DNA from: Spirodela intermedia
Taxonomy: Eukaryota > Streptophyta > Magnoliopsida > Alismatales > Araceae
Length of the DNA: 64,000 nt
Reading direction: 5' to 3'
Assembly (NCBI GenBank): GCA_902729315.2
Contig: LR746279.1
Coordinates: 659,001-723,000 of the forward strand
The first letter of the stretch is position 1. Every line of letters starts with the position of its first letter. The notes under the pieces were generated by a model. The model did not search any database, was not told the DNA's origin, and saw nothing but the letters and a program-made list of their open reading frames with translations. The position numbers and the translations under genes are program-made. Below, piece after piece: positions 21,193-32,480 of the stretch.

Positions 21193-22945
21193 TGATAAGT
21201 TTTTATTATCACGAGTTAATAATTAATAAATAATATAGTTTTAGTTTTAACTCATGATAAATAAACTTATATTTGTGTTAAATTATGAAAAATAGTTTTC
21301 AGTTGATTAACATAAATTTTTGACTAATTATGTATTTTTTTATGAATTTATATGATTTTTATAGTCCTATTTTTGAGATAAATAAAGAAAAAGAAATAAA
21401 AATAAAAATATAACAAAAGTGAGGGACCCATTGACTAACCGGACCCGCAAGCGAGTTAGAAGTACAGTTGGGGGGAGCCGTGAGTAAGGGTTCGAGCAGC
21501 TAGGACCGATGGGGGCACGTGTGTGCCCCTCTCCTTCCACATCATTGGTGGTCAGTTGATTGTGGGGTAAGGAGTGGTTGTACACATAGGAGAAATGAAC
21601 TCATTACTTGAAAAATATGATATTACCATATATTTGCCTAAAACTTCAACGCACAAGTGATGTGGAACTAAACTTGTATCACACCTTCTCCCATAAGGCT
21701 TCAAAAATTTTAATACCTAAACTATCCCTTAGTTATAATAGAGATATATCATAATGACCTCACTTGATAAGGGTATTAAAGTACTTATTTTAATCTTTCT
21801 CATGTAGGTGGGCAACTAGCGTGGGTTCAAATCCTCTTAGAACTAAAGCTCATATTTTTATCTAATTATCATGACTTTTCTATTGATGTGGATCGCCGGT
21901 GAAGGATTAAGCTACTAGAATGGTTGAATCATTAATGAAAATCTCATCAATACAATTCGCATAGCATCATTACTAAAATTACTAAATAATTTATAATAAA
22001 AAAATTACGAATCTATCGAGTAAATCATCTTCAATTGATTGACAAACAAGCTGTTGTCGAAAAGAGGATGATCTACCGAGAGATGAGTCGTCACCTCCTG
22101 AGAGTGTACCGGATGTAATAAAGAGCCTCCTCTTATTATGCGAACATGAGGATGAAGCTCACTAACATGCACCTTACCTCCATCCAACTACTCTCCATTG
22201 GGTGACAACTGTCGAAGAGCCGCAAAGTCACTATTTTTTTACTTCGTCAGGTGATAGCCACTAGAGATGATTTGATGACCCATTTCATTAATCTCTAGAC
22301 TTCACAAGGAGATCTAGAGATTGTTCATGTCATTCTTGTCTAAAGAGAGCCTTCAAGATTGTGAACACTATACGATAATCCTCCCAAACGCTCAAGATTC
22401 TAGTGCATCGCGGACGTATCGTCACTGCGACGTCGAAACTCTATTTTTCTACTTTTAACTTAATTTTTGCTTCAGTTACTAATAATTTGTGTGATTTAAA
22501 TTTACCAAATTATACTTCATTCAATTATGATTCTTTCAGCTTTTACAGATCTTAATTTGATCAATTAAATTGTCTATAATTACTTACATAAGAATTTTCA
22601 AGTGGAACTCTATTTTTGTCTGATTTACATTCGCCAGATGTTGATGTCATCTTGATGTCTATATCCTTATTTCCTTTTTTTATAAATTTTAAATATATTT
22701 TATTTTCATTTATTAATATAAAATGTATAAAAAATCATATTTTTTGAAAAAATTCTAAAAACTTACCCAATAACATATTACATCCTTGTGATTGAGTTGA
22801 AAAATTACCACTATTTTTGAAATTTTATTAAATTATAATTGATATATATTTTTAGAAATACTTCTAAATATCTAAAAATTAATATTTTCTAGTTTTATAA
22901 ATTTTAAATTTACGTGATTTACTATACAATAACTAAGTCATGTTA
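21193..22945 (+). mobile_element. Solo-LTR-like element, copy A (nested in Copia 1)
   Basis: A 1,753-bp block starts TGATAAGTTTTTATTA. It ends AACTAAGTCATGTTA, where copy B shows AAGTCACGTCA, so the terminal CA appears mutated to TA. The reverse complement of the whole block recurs at 25122-26972. It has no coding domain. It splits the Copia reverse transcriptase/RNase H region right after a frame reading KYLRVL. Target duplications (GTACT/GTCCA) are not convincing here. Confidence 0.7.
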
Positions 22946-23110
22946 GTCCACATTCTTTTTTATTGGGCTTTCACTTATGATTGTTTTTTGTCTAGAAAAT
23001 AGTCTAGCTCTTTTTCTATAACCTATATTCAAAAGGGAGCTTGAGGAGAGAGAAACGTGAGAGGAAATAGATATATCTACGACATAAGAAACCCAATCCT
23101 CTTCAGTGGT

Positions 23111-23441
23111 TGCAACAGGATTTACGACATCATCTCTCTCTTTTTGTTCTCTCTCTCCTCCACTAGTGACTAGTATTATTACTTCATTAACTCTGTCTCT
23201 ACTATATTCTATTGCTCAGACCTTGTTATTACTCTCTTCTCTGTTGCTTTATTAGTCGTGAGGTGTGTTTATCTTCTTTAGACCATAGTAATCAAAGTTA
23301 AGCATTATTATAGTCTATTCTATATTTTTATTATCATTTATATACTAGAAGACTTGTTGTACTTATACTCTCCAATTTTTACTGTGCTGATAGGTCAATT
23401 CAAGCCTATTAAGATCCTATTCTAAGTATTATTTCTTAATA
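23111..23441 (+). repeat. 3' LTR of Copia 1
   Basis: Diverged partner of 17397-17717. It ends CTTAATA where the 5' LTR has CCTAACA. Confidence 0.78.
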
Positions 23442-23588
23442 ATATCTCCACCAACTTTTGTGAATATTAGATCAAAAGGTACCCTCCGCCCCCAAGCTTC
23501 CTGAATGTGGCCAACTTTTGCCATCATATTTACTCGTAACCCTAATTACTAAATTACAAGGCATTTGGTATTGAAATAAGATATTAAA

Positions 23589-23830
23589 CTAGGAGAAGTT
23601 GACAATTATTTTGGTCAATAAGTAAATTAATCTTCTTGAATTGAGAGAAGTTGACAGTTGTTTCAGTCAATAAGCAAAATGGTCCTCTTGAATTGGGAGA
23701 AGTTGACAATTGTTCCAATCAATAAGCAAAATGGTCCTCTTGAGCTGGGAGAAGTTGCCAATTGTTTCGGTCAATTAGTAAATTGGTCCTCTTGAATTGG
23801 GAGAAGTTGGTAGTTGTTTCAGTCCCATTG
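23589..23830 (+). repeat. 52-bp minisatellite, about 4.5 copies
   Basis: The unit begins GAGAAGTTGACAATTGTTTC and continues GGTCAATAAGCAAAATGGTC, then CTCTTGAATTGG. Unit starts lie near 23593, 23645, 23697, 23749 and 23801. The copies differ by scattered substitutions, with no unique spacers between them. Confidence 0.9.
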
Positions 23831-23873
23831 TTGGTGGCTTCTCCTAGTTTACCCCGCAATTATTTTTCTTGCT

Positions 23874-23874
<1 letters not shown>

Positions 23875-23948
<74 letters not shown>

Positions 23949-24280
23949 TTATTTTTCTCAACTCATAGAGGGTAAGATAATCCTATGACACTTAGAGAGC
24001 CACATGTCAACGTTGAGCCCTAGATAAGGTAATCCCTTCTTTCCTTTTAATGCAGGAAATCAGAAAGAGCCCTAGGATGCTTTCGAGAAAGCCCTCCTAT
24101 TGAGCAAGCCATCCACTTGTGGGAAAGTAGAAGTCCAATTCATTGACTTCTACTTTGCAAACAAAATGGTTAGTCCTTTGAATGTAGAATCATGGGAATC
24201 CAAGAAGAGTAGCATGTCAACATTGACACGTGGCTCTCTAAGGGTCGTCAGATTATCTTATCCTCTACAAGTTGAGAAAA

Positions 24281-24325
<45 letters not shown>

Positions 24326-24334
24326 CTCTCTCTC
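23875..24334. repeat. Large palindromic repeat: (GA)n arm, unique arm, loop, inverted arm, (TC)n
   Basis: The left arm is (GA)35 (23875-23944) plus 23945-24014 (TTTTTCTCAACT, AGGGTAAGATAATC, ACTTAGAGAGCCACATGTCA). The right arm, 24211-24334, is its reverse complement (TGACACGTGGCTCTCTAAG, GATTATCTTATCCTCT, AGTTGAGAAAAA) and finishes in (TC)25. The loop is about 196 bp and carries a copy of the dispersed block also found at 13.1 and 13.4 kb. A further single arm is present near 15.93 kb. The structure fits a MITE-like or foldback element that mobilises microsatellite ends. Confidence 0.8.
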
Positions 24335-24596
24335 GTGAGTGAGTGAGTGAGTGAGTGAGAAACCTTTTTGCAAGTTGTCAACTTTTACACATATTGAAGC
24401 TTCAAAAAAATTATTCAGATATCATAGAGAATATTTTGCCTCCCTTGATACGGATATATGTTGACATCATTTGGATACGGATGAGCTCATCCTCATCCCC
24501 TCTCCTCTCCCATCTTGTCTCAATGGGCCTCACTTCCTTACTCGTAGGAAGGAGTACCATCGCAATTTAAGGATTCCCATGGGCTTATTTGTAAAC

Positions 24597-24654
<58 letters not shown>

Positions 24655-24989
24655 AAGAATGGGTTTATCTTGTTCTAGAACCTTGGGGGTTGAGGAGCTA
24701 AGAGAGGTGGAGTCACCGTCTCGAGGGAAACATGTGGATCTGAGAGTCGTTATCTAAATCTCAATTCACTCCAAATGGGTCACTTTTGGCCACTATGGGC
24801 CCATTAAGGTGGCCCACACTCTCGAAAGACAACCCACTTGACTTTGGAGTCAAACATGTCTCATTAGGGTCCACATGCTCACCAATTTGCATGTGCCCCA
24901 TGTGTTCACCCTGTGACAGTGCATGCATATAGTGGTCACCACATGTCAATGGGTGAGAGGAGATTCAAGATATCCTTTATGTCATGATT
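24335..24989. other. Non-coding spacer with microsatellites
   Basis: Contains (GTGA)n at 24335-24358 and (TC)n at about 24597-24651. The rest is unique sequence without a supported gene. Confidence 0.5.
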
Positions 24990-27085
24990 ATCTTCTTCAG
25001 TAGATAGAAGAAGAAGAATAAGATTTTCATTCTATTCACGTTAGGAGTGAGTGGAGAGGAGATTTACTAAACCTAAGGAGACAACTTCTAGGATAGGATT
25101 CATAAAGATTGAGATGCATGCTGACGTGACTTAGTTATTGTAAAATAAATCACGTAAATTTAAAATTTATAAAACTAAAAAAATACTAATTTTAGGATAT
25201 TTAAAAGTATTTTTAAATAAATAAATTAATTATATTTCAATAAAAGTTTTAGAAATAGTAAAAAAATTTCAAGTCGATCACAAAGATGTCATATAATATC
25301 AAATAATATTTTAAAATTTTCTTCAAAGAATATAATTTTTTACAAATTTTAAACTAAGAAATAAAATCGAGTAGAAATAGAGTTTCACTCGATGATCCTT
25401 ACGTAAGTCATTACAAATGATTTAATTAGTCAAATTAAGATTTATAAAAGTCAAAATATTATAATTGAATGAAAAATAACTTAGAAAATTGATATCATAT
25501 AAATTATCACTAATAAAATGAAAATTAAGTTAAAAGTAAGAAAGACAGAGTTTCAGTCTCGTAATAACAATCGCTAGAATTTTGTATGTTTGGGAGTATC
25601 ATTGAATAATGTTCACAACCTCAAAGGTTTTTCTTAGACAGATGACTTGGACATTTGTTAGATCTCTTATCAAAGTCTAAAAAATGATGGTGAAAGTTAA
25701 ACTAATTAAAAAATGATAAAACAAAATTTCGACATCGCGACAGTGATATGTTGACGATGCATCAGAATTTTGAGTATTTGAGAAGATTGTCGTTTAGTGT
25801 CGACGGCCTTGAAGGTTCTCCTTGAATAAGGACGACGTGGGCAATCTCTATATCTTCTTATGAAGTCTAAAGATCAATAAAATGGGTTGTTGAATTGTCT
25901 TCGATGGGTGTCACTTAACAGAGTAGAAAAATGACAACTTTACGACTCTTCGGTGGTTATCATCCTCAAGGAGGACACGTTAGGGAGATGAGTTGGATGG
26001 AGGTGGGGCACATCATGGAGCTTCATCCTTAAGTCCGCGTAGTAAGAAGAGGCTCTTCATCACATTTGGTATGCTCTCAAGAGATGACGGCTCATCTTTC
26101 GATAGATCGTCTTCTTCTAGATGATGACTTGTTTATTGATCAATCGAAGATGATTTACTTGATGAATTCATGATCTTTTTATCACGAATTGTTCAATGAT
26201 TTTAATAATTATGCCCCGCGAATCACATTGACGAGAATTTCACCAATGATTGAGCGATTTTGACAGCTTAATCCTTCACTGACGATCTATCACCAATGAT
26301 TAAGCGATTCTGACAGTAAGATACAAACCCTTGTTGGTTGCACGTTTGTATGAGAGAGAGATAAAATAAGTATGCAAATATTAAATACCCTTATAAAGTG
26401 ACAATATCAGGGTACCAACTTTTTTTTGATAGACGAGGGGTATTTGAAATACAAAAATCATTAAAACATTCCGGGAAAGGTGTGATTGCAATTTAATCCC
26501 GTATTGATTATATGCCAAATTTTGAGACGAATATATAATAACATAAGATTTGAGAATCATTGAGTTTCTTTCTTGCATGTGTAAGACCACTCTTTGCCTC
26601 ATACTTGACTGACCACTAGTGATGTGAAAAAGGAGTGATGCACATGTGCCCCCATAAGTCCATAACTGCTTGAACCCTTACTCACAACTCTATTTGATTG
26701 TGCTTTCGACCTGCTTATGGTCTTGGTTGGCTGGTAGGTCTCTCTCATTTTTTATCTTTTTATTTATTTTCTTTTTCTTCATTTATCTCAAAAATAATAT
26801 AATAAAAATTATATAAATTCACATAAAAATGCATAATTAGCCAAAAAATCAGATTAATAGAATAAAAAATTATATTTCCTAATTTATTATAAATACAAGT
26901 TTATTTATCATGAGTTAAGGCTAAAACTATATTATTTATTAATTATCAAATCATGAAAATAAAGACTTATCACACGCCAATTGAAAACCTTCGGGAGCGA
27001 TTCAAGTGACAAAGCACATGACCAAGACCAAAAGCTAACAGAGTTCAAGAAGCCTAAGGGTGGAGAGGAACTTCATTAATCAAGT
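24990..27085 (-). pseudogene. Membrane-protein family copy 2, split by an insertion and truncated
   Basis: 24990-25121 matches 16744-16904 of copy 1 (TTCATTCT(A/G)TTC(A/G)CGTTAGGAGTGAG and AGGAGA..AC(T/C)TC onwards). Across an inserted 1,851-bp element, 26973-27085 matches 16905-17008 (CACGCCA..TGAAAACCTTCGG, GTGACAAAGCACA, GGTGGAGAGGA or GGCGGAGAGGA). Homology then stops at the LTR of Copia 2. The N-terminal half is missing, so this copy cannot code for protein. Confidence 0.85.
25122..26972 (-). mobile_element. Solo-LTR-like element, copy B
   Basis: 1,851 bp. In plus-strand reading it starts TGACGTGACTTAGTTATTG and ends AATAAAGACTTATCA, so it has TG...CA termini. It is flanked by the 5-bp repeats CATGC (25117-25121) and CACGC (26973-26977), which differ by one C-to-T change. 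The intact homologue at 16.9 kb shows the uninterrupted site ATGCACGCC, confirming the insertion point. It is inverted relative to copy A, and no protein domain is present. Confidence 0.85.
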
Positions 27086-29215
27086 TGTCGTTTAATGTGG
27101 CTTGCTTTTTTTTAAGGCTGCCACAATAAATGTATACATTTAATGCGGAGAGGAGAAATAGAGTGTGAGGAAGAAATGGTTAGTCAGAAGGCCGATTCTC
27201 AAAGACTCAATGACCCATTTATGTGTTGAGCAGGCCACAAAGCGGAACATTTCAAGTGAAAGAAAGGGAAAACATGTTTCTTGGGGTTCTTATTGACATG
27301 ATTTTCGAGGTGGCTATAAGGTGGTTATAAATAGAGGGTTGCTTCCCCTCATTTAGAGTAGAACAGAGTAATCCTCTTTTACCCTTGTTCCACCATAGAG
27401 AAAGTGTTTGGGAGAGTGCTTCCAAGGAAGATCTCTTGAGTTGGTGAGTGCATAAGAGGATCTGTTCTTTAGGATCTTGGAAAGGTCAAGAACATGGATA
27501 TGTTCTTTGGGTTCTTGAGGAGTGATTCTCTTGTACTACTTTTCGCATCTAGTGAAACTTTCGTCATTGCCCATGGATGTAAGAGGCCAACCTCCAAACC
27601 ACGTAAAATCTTTGTGTCAGTACTCTTGTTGTGAGTTGTTATTTCTTCTACTTTACTTTACGTTGTGAGCATCACTTCCACTAAAGTCCATATAGGACGT
27701 CTTACTCTAACAAATTGGTATCAAAGTAAGATTCTAGCATCAATTTTTGTGTTCATTGTTGATGATAGTTAAGAGTATATCATCAATGAAGTTCGATGTA
27801 GAAATGTTCGATAGGAAGCAAAAGATTTTAACATTTGGCGACTTAAAATGAAGTACTTTTTGATACATCAAGGCATTGAAAGGTATTGAAAGGCATTGAA
27901 AGGTAAGGAAAGATTACTGATTGAGTGGAAGAATGATGAAAATGAAGAGTACTTAGAACATGCTCTAGCCACAACTTGTCTAAGCTTGACAGATGATGTG
28001 TTACAACAAGTATCACATGAGGATACTCTGGAGAAGCTTTGGACTAAACTCGAGAAGAAGTTTATGACAACATCACTCACAAGTCGATTATATTTGAAAT
28101 GTAAGTTATATACTTTACATTTGAGAGAAGGTACGTCTATTATTGATTATCTAAATAAGTCACAAAGTTTGTTCTAGATCTAAATAATATTAGTCTTAAA
28201 ATAGAAAATGAAGATGAAGCCATATTACTCCTATGTTCTTTACCTCTTTCGTAAGAGAATTTTGTTGAAACTTTTCTATTTGGCAAACATGATATTACAA
28301 TAGAAGATGTCAAGGCTGCACTTAACTCAAAAGAGTTGAAAAAAAGGATGCAAGATACTCAAGAAGTTGATTGAGGGGACGACTTGATAGTTTGAGGAAG
28401 AACAAAAAAAAAGCACGGTCAAAGAAGTAGATCAAGATTGAAATCCAAATCAACGAAGAAGTTTCATTGCTATAAGTGTAATTAGAAAGAGTACATCAAG
28501 AAAAGTTATCGAAAGCTAAAGGGAAAAAGGAAAGAGTCTTTTGATATGGTGAACATCATTCAAGAAGAGACTAACCTTGGTGAAATTATTTTGTCAATTT
28601 CTATTAGATCTTCTAATGATGACTAAATTCTTGATACATGATGTACCTATCATATGTGTCCTCAAAAGGACTGATTTCTACTTACACATTAGTAAGTAGT
28701 GGTATTGTGGTATTGGGTGATAACATCACTATTGATGTTGTAGGAATAAGTATAGTATGAATTAAGATGCATTAGAGCGAGAACATAACAACAAAATGGA
28801 ATTACAGAATGAATGAACATGACACTCTTGGAGCATGCTTGAAGCATACTCTTTGAATTGTTAACACAACTTGCTACTTAATTAATAGATCTCCATCTAT
28901 AACCATTGAGTTAAAAACTTATGAAGAGGTGTGATCTAATTTTTTTATCAATTATTCTCACCTTAGAATTTGCAATTGCCCTACGTATGCTCATGTCACA
29001 TGTGACAAGTTAGAGCAAAGGGCAAATAAGTATATATTCATGAGCTATGTACATACACAAGATGTGAAGATGTATCGATTGTGGTGCATTGATCCTCTAT
29101 TATCAAAGTTTATGATTAAAAGAGAAGTAACCTTTGATGACTTTATGATGCTTCAAAAGGGAGAGAAGTCAACAACAAATGAAGTAGATCTAGTAGCAAA
29201 CAAGGAGAGTTAGAG
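27086..29215 (+). mobile_element. Degenerate Copia element 2 with internal deletion
   Basis: The presumed 5' LTR is 27086-27712 (ends ...CTCTAACA). A primer-binding site follows at about 27715 (TTGGTATCAAAG). The gag frame at 27896-28177 reads CLSLTDDVLQQVSHEDTLEK and LTSRLYLKCKLYTLHLREGT, a typical Copia gag core. A knuckle remnant is near 28460, and a protease remnant (ILDT*CTYHMCPQK) near 28630. Sequence then jumps to the integrase C-terminal part (YLINRSPSITIELKTYEE near 28880; DVKMYRLWCIDPLLSKF near 29065). Reverse transcriptase and the 3' LTR are absent. The 5' LTR cuts family copy 2. Confidence 0.85.
27326..27333 (+). promoter_or_regulatory. TATA box of the Copia 2 LTR
   Basis: TATAAATA followed by GAGGGTTGCTTCCCC inside the LTR, placed as expected for the U3/R junction. 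It probably has no effect now. Confidence 0.55.
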
Positions 29216-29218
29216 GTG

Positions 29219-29265
<47 letters not shown>

Positions 29266-29343
29266 CTTTCTCTTACTCTCTCTTGCTCTATCTCGCTCTC
29301 TCTTTATCTCTCTCTCTCTCTCTCCCCTTCACTCTCTCCCTCA

Positions 29344-29391
<48 letters not shown>

Positions 29392-29409
29392 CCTTCACTC
29401 TCTCCCTCA

Positions 29410-29458
<49 letters not shown>
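29216..29458. repeat. Long imperfect (TC)n array
   Basis: About 240 bp of TC repeats interrupted by an internally duplicated block (CCCTTCACTCTCTCCCTCAC at about 29325 and 29391). It gives spurious Ser-Leu reading frames. Confidence 0.95.
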
Positions 29459-29459
<1 letters not shown>

Positions 29460-29558
29460 GAAGAAATACATCACCAAGATTTTCTGTGTCGTGCTCCATG
29501 CCGTGTCGACGTGTTTTCTCTACTGTGTGGGATCTAAAGGATGCCTGGTGTGAGATCT

Positions 29559-29755
29559 TGAACATCTAACCTAGAATTGGACACTTGGTGGGAATTTGAT
29601 TCACTTATATCACAAGCCTATGACATCCTATAAGTCAATTATGGAGCCATGTTGACAAAACTAGTACTAAGAGGGCACAACCATGAATGGACATTATTTA
29701 ATGAATCCCACAGCAATCCATCAAGTGTCCAATTCTGGGTTAGATGTTCAAGAGC
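29559..29755. repeat. Inverted repeat, arms about 50 bp, loop about 90 bp
   Basis: The left arm 29564-29611 (CTTGAACATCTAACCTAGAA, then TTGGACACTTGG and GATTCA) pairs with the right arm 29699-29753 (TGAATCCCAC, CAAGTGTCCAATTCTGGGTT, then AGATGTTCAAGAG). Small bulges occur. It looks like a MITE remnant or a hairpin-forming transcript. No ORF spans it. Confidence 0.75.
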
Positions 29756-30326
29756 CTCCCAAGTTAATTTAAACTTTTTAAATTTATTTCTTATAATTAT
29801 ATTTGATATTATTATTATTTCTCATTCTCTCACTTCAATCAAAATAGGGCAGGGACAATATATTGAAAATGGTACACAACAAATCTTTTCTATCTCAAGG
29901 GATCTAAGATTTGAATTGAGGAGGGGGGGGGGGGAGAAAAATGAGAAAAAGATGAAGAGAAAAGCATCCAAAACAAAGACTTTGCATTACCATTTCTGAT
30001 TCCTCCATACAAAATATAAGTTTTACAAAAGTTATAGTAGAACACATGTTCAACAGAGTAAGCAATCAAGAATACATGTACTTGATGAGGAGACTAGTGA
30101 GTGTGTGCTAAGAGAATTTAGACTCCTCAAAAAGTCGATGGAAGACTTGACACATCTGCACAAGGTGACATAGATAAAGATGACACTTTTCAAACCATGA
30201 CATCTATAGAATGAAAGATGAATCATCAACCTTGTGAAGGAAATGTCAAGAGCCGGCATTGGAAGAACAGCCATGAATGCATTGTATGAAGACTTGAGAT
30301 CGAAGTGGAGCTAACGGGACTGCTGC
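29756..30326. other. Spacer without a recognised gene
   Basis: AT-rich. Contains a G-run at about 29919-29934. Nothing coding is supported. Confidence 0.5.
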
Positions 30327-30766
30327 TCAATCAGCTTGGAGACCCCCAAAGACGCTTTTTGGGAGAGGCTTCAGCAAGATCACGATGTAGTACAAATGAA
30401 AAGCTTCACCAGTGACTAAGACGATGAGGGAAAATGCCATGTGCAGAAGCTGGCAGCATTTGAGTAGCTTGGGGGCAAAGAGAAGTTCACTAAATATGCC
30501 ATGATGAAGATAAGCAGGTAAATGAAGAGCAGTTCCCTTATGCTTCCGGTGGGGGCATCCCCCTGAAACACTGTCAATGTGATGCTTAGAAACTTCATCT
30601 TAGTGTTTGAGATGTAATCAAATGTCTTGGAGCACAATTCAAGCAATATATCCTTATTGCTGCTACTACTGCTGCTGCTGCCACCACCACTATCACGACC
30701 ATGACCACTACTGTCATTAAATTCATTGCTGATTGGAAGGCCAAGCATCTTCTCTTGTGAAGTCAT
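30327..30766 (-). pseudogene. Membrane-protein family copy 3, frameshifted
   Basis: The frame from ATG 30766 reads MTSQEKMLGLPISNEFND, a Gly/Ser repeat, then DILLELCSKTFDYISNTK, LSITLTVFQGDAPTGSIREL and LFIYLLIFIMAYLV, parallel to copy 1. The open frame stops at 30416. Homology to copies 1 and 4 continues in another frame (LLFAPKLLKCCQLLHMAFSL, then VTGEAFHLYYIVILLKPLPK) to a stop at 30327-30329. The N-terminal half keeps good coding character. Either a recent frameshift or an unrecognised tiny intron separates the parts. Function is unknown. Confidence 0.6.
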
Positions 30767-31059
30767 AGGAGCCCGATTTTTTCACCAACTCTTGTGAAGA
30801 TTGAACAAATCAAATTCACCATTGCCTCTAAAGGCTATTATAATGGTTTAGCGGCACATAATCTCAATTAGAATCGTGATGCTTCAGTGATCTATGCCTA
30901 GGAGTTTACACAGGACCCAAGCATCCTAAGACGTAGATAATTTAATTTCCTCGGGTAAGAAAATTTGTTGATTTCTTGTTTTCATTTGTATTTCCATCTT
31001 TTTTTATGTAACGATTGACGATGATGATCAACAACATTTGTATATCTTTTTTTTTTAAT

Positions 31060-32480
31060 ATAATAGTTGGTATCATGGGCCTCTAACTTCAAGCTCTACC
31101 TTCAATCTCATAGTCTCCTCCATTACCTCTTGGAGGATTCATCCGGCCTTTGGGACCCCTTATATGTGACATGATCATAGCTCAACTTGGCCATCATCAC
31201 GTAGATACTTTAGAACATAAAGCCCAGTATTGTCGAGCCACTGATGCATACCACCTTGGCCTGTCCTTTGTGGCTCACATAGAGACCATGTACGTTAATT
31301 AGACTAACATTAGTCACGTTGTGGAGATCTTTGAGTATCTTTTTTCCTACAAATAAAGTGATCTCTCTCTCTTCAAGCCCACTATGGCTGCCTCCAAGTT
31401 ATCATCTAAGAGGTTGATATCTATCAACCCCTTACTACTGACCTCCTAACCCTCTAGCATTGTCGCTAGGAGTTTTATATTGAGGTTTATCTCAGTGGCT
31501 TCATCTGTCCATCACATCTTAGATTTGCGGGTCTGTTCTTTCTATGGATTGCATGTCTGATCTCACCTTCATCTTCTTAGCAGCCCCTTAGGTCACCACT
31601 AGTATGCCCAATGCTCATTCACTCCTCTTTTTCTTTAGGCACCACCTCTACTCCTTCGGCTCTTGTCGTGGCTATTTTGTGGGCTCAAGATGATACCTCT
31701 CCTTCTCGTTTTGATGGTGGTCATTCTTCTTGTAGGCATGAGCGTAACTTTTCCTCTTTGTCCCTACTGTGGGAAGCATAACCATCTAGCTACTAAGTGT
31801 TGGAGGTAGGTCAACAAGCACACTTCTGTATAACCAGCGATGACTTCTCTGACTTTAGTATCCCTCACTTCATCTTGTGTTCTAATTCTTACCTTCCACC
31901 TAACCTTGATGCTTGAGAAGTATGGTGTCCTTTGTCATGCCAATAGTATCGACGCTTCCACCCCTATCAATCTCACCTCACTTCTGACCTCCTCTACGTC
32001 AAGTACACACGCTCTCCTTGCTTCTTCTTTGACACCATAGATTATTGATTCTGAGGCCTCCACCTACATGACCAGTATCTTCACTAGTCTCTCTTCTTAT
32101 TAGCCTACCATGACTCATCTCCCTATCATTATTGCCGATGGCCAGACTTGTCCGATCAAAGGTCATGGTGCCACCTTGGCTTCTCTCTCCTTGTGCCTCA
32201 CCCATATTCTCTACATTCTCAATTCTCTTGTTAACCTCCTTTCCATCAGTGTTATTACCCATACCCTCCTTTGTATCATCACATTCTTTCCCTTTTATTG
32301 TACTTTCTATAATTTGCATACTAGACGGATGATTAGATTTGGTCATGAAAATGGGTAGAGTATTTATGAACTCATTTCTAATGAACCCTCATATGGCCTT
32401 TGGGTCTTTTTTGTCGCCTCTACAATTAGTGAAACTTTTCTCTACCCCTAGGTTACTCGAACACCGTCAACTTCTGAGTG
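31060..32480 (+). mobile_element. Degenerate Copia element 3 (gag and start of pol)
   Basis: A primer-binding site resembling Met-tRNA (TTGGTATCATGGGC, 31068-31081) follows an AT-rich LTR end. The body is gag-like with many stops. A knuckle CPYCGKHNHLATKC is near 31759-31800. A protease/pre-integrase region reads IIDSEASTYMT (32039-32071), IIIADGQTCPIKGHG (32126-32170), LVNLLSISVITHTL and FFPFYCTF to about 32320. The Retrofit/Ivana-like lineage is inferred from the wording. No 3' part or second LTR was found. Confidence 0.8.

Larger units (their letters stand above)
17397..23441 (+). mobile_element. Degenerate Ty1/Copia LTR retrotransposon 1, with a nested insertion
   Basis: The 5' LTR ends ...CCTAACA at about 17717. 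A primer-binding site resembling the Met-tRNA type follows (AGTATCATAGCTTGA, 17722-17736). The gag region starts near 17772 and has several stops. A gag knuckle lies around 18453-18500 (CNYCRKKGH, with one extra residue before the last Cys). Protease-like (DWILDTSCSYHMT, 18630-18670), integrase (LDYIHLDLWGPS near 19208; HKTIHYTPQKNVVEKMNRTL near 19446) and reverse transcriptase (ARHIDAK-like block near 20467, YADD at 20732-20743) follow. The coding part is cut by stops and frameshifts, then interrupted at about 21192 by a solo-LTR-like element. A diverged 3' LTR is at about 23111-23441. The Tork-like lineage is an inference from RT wording. The element is not functional. Confidence 0.88.

Noticed and set aside
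23589-23830. CRISPR-like array
   Set aside because: Units are contiguous and diverged, with no unique spacers, in a plant nuclear context; it is a minisatellite.
29216-29553. Ser-Leu-rich ORFs
   Set aside because: Produced by the (TC)n array; same for frames at 8042-8296, 24471-24656 and 57615-57866.
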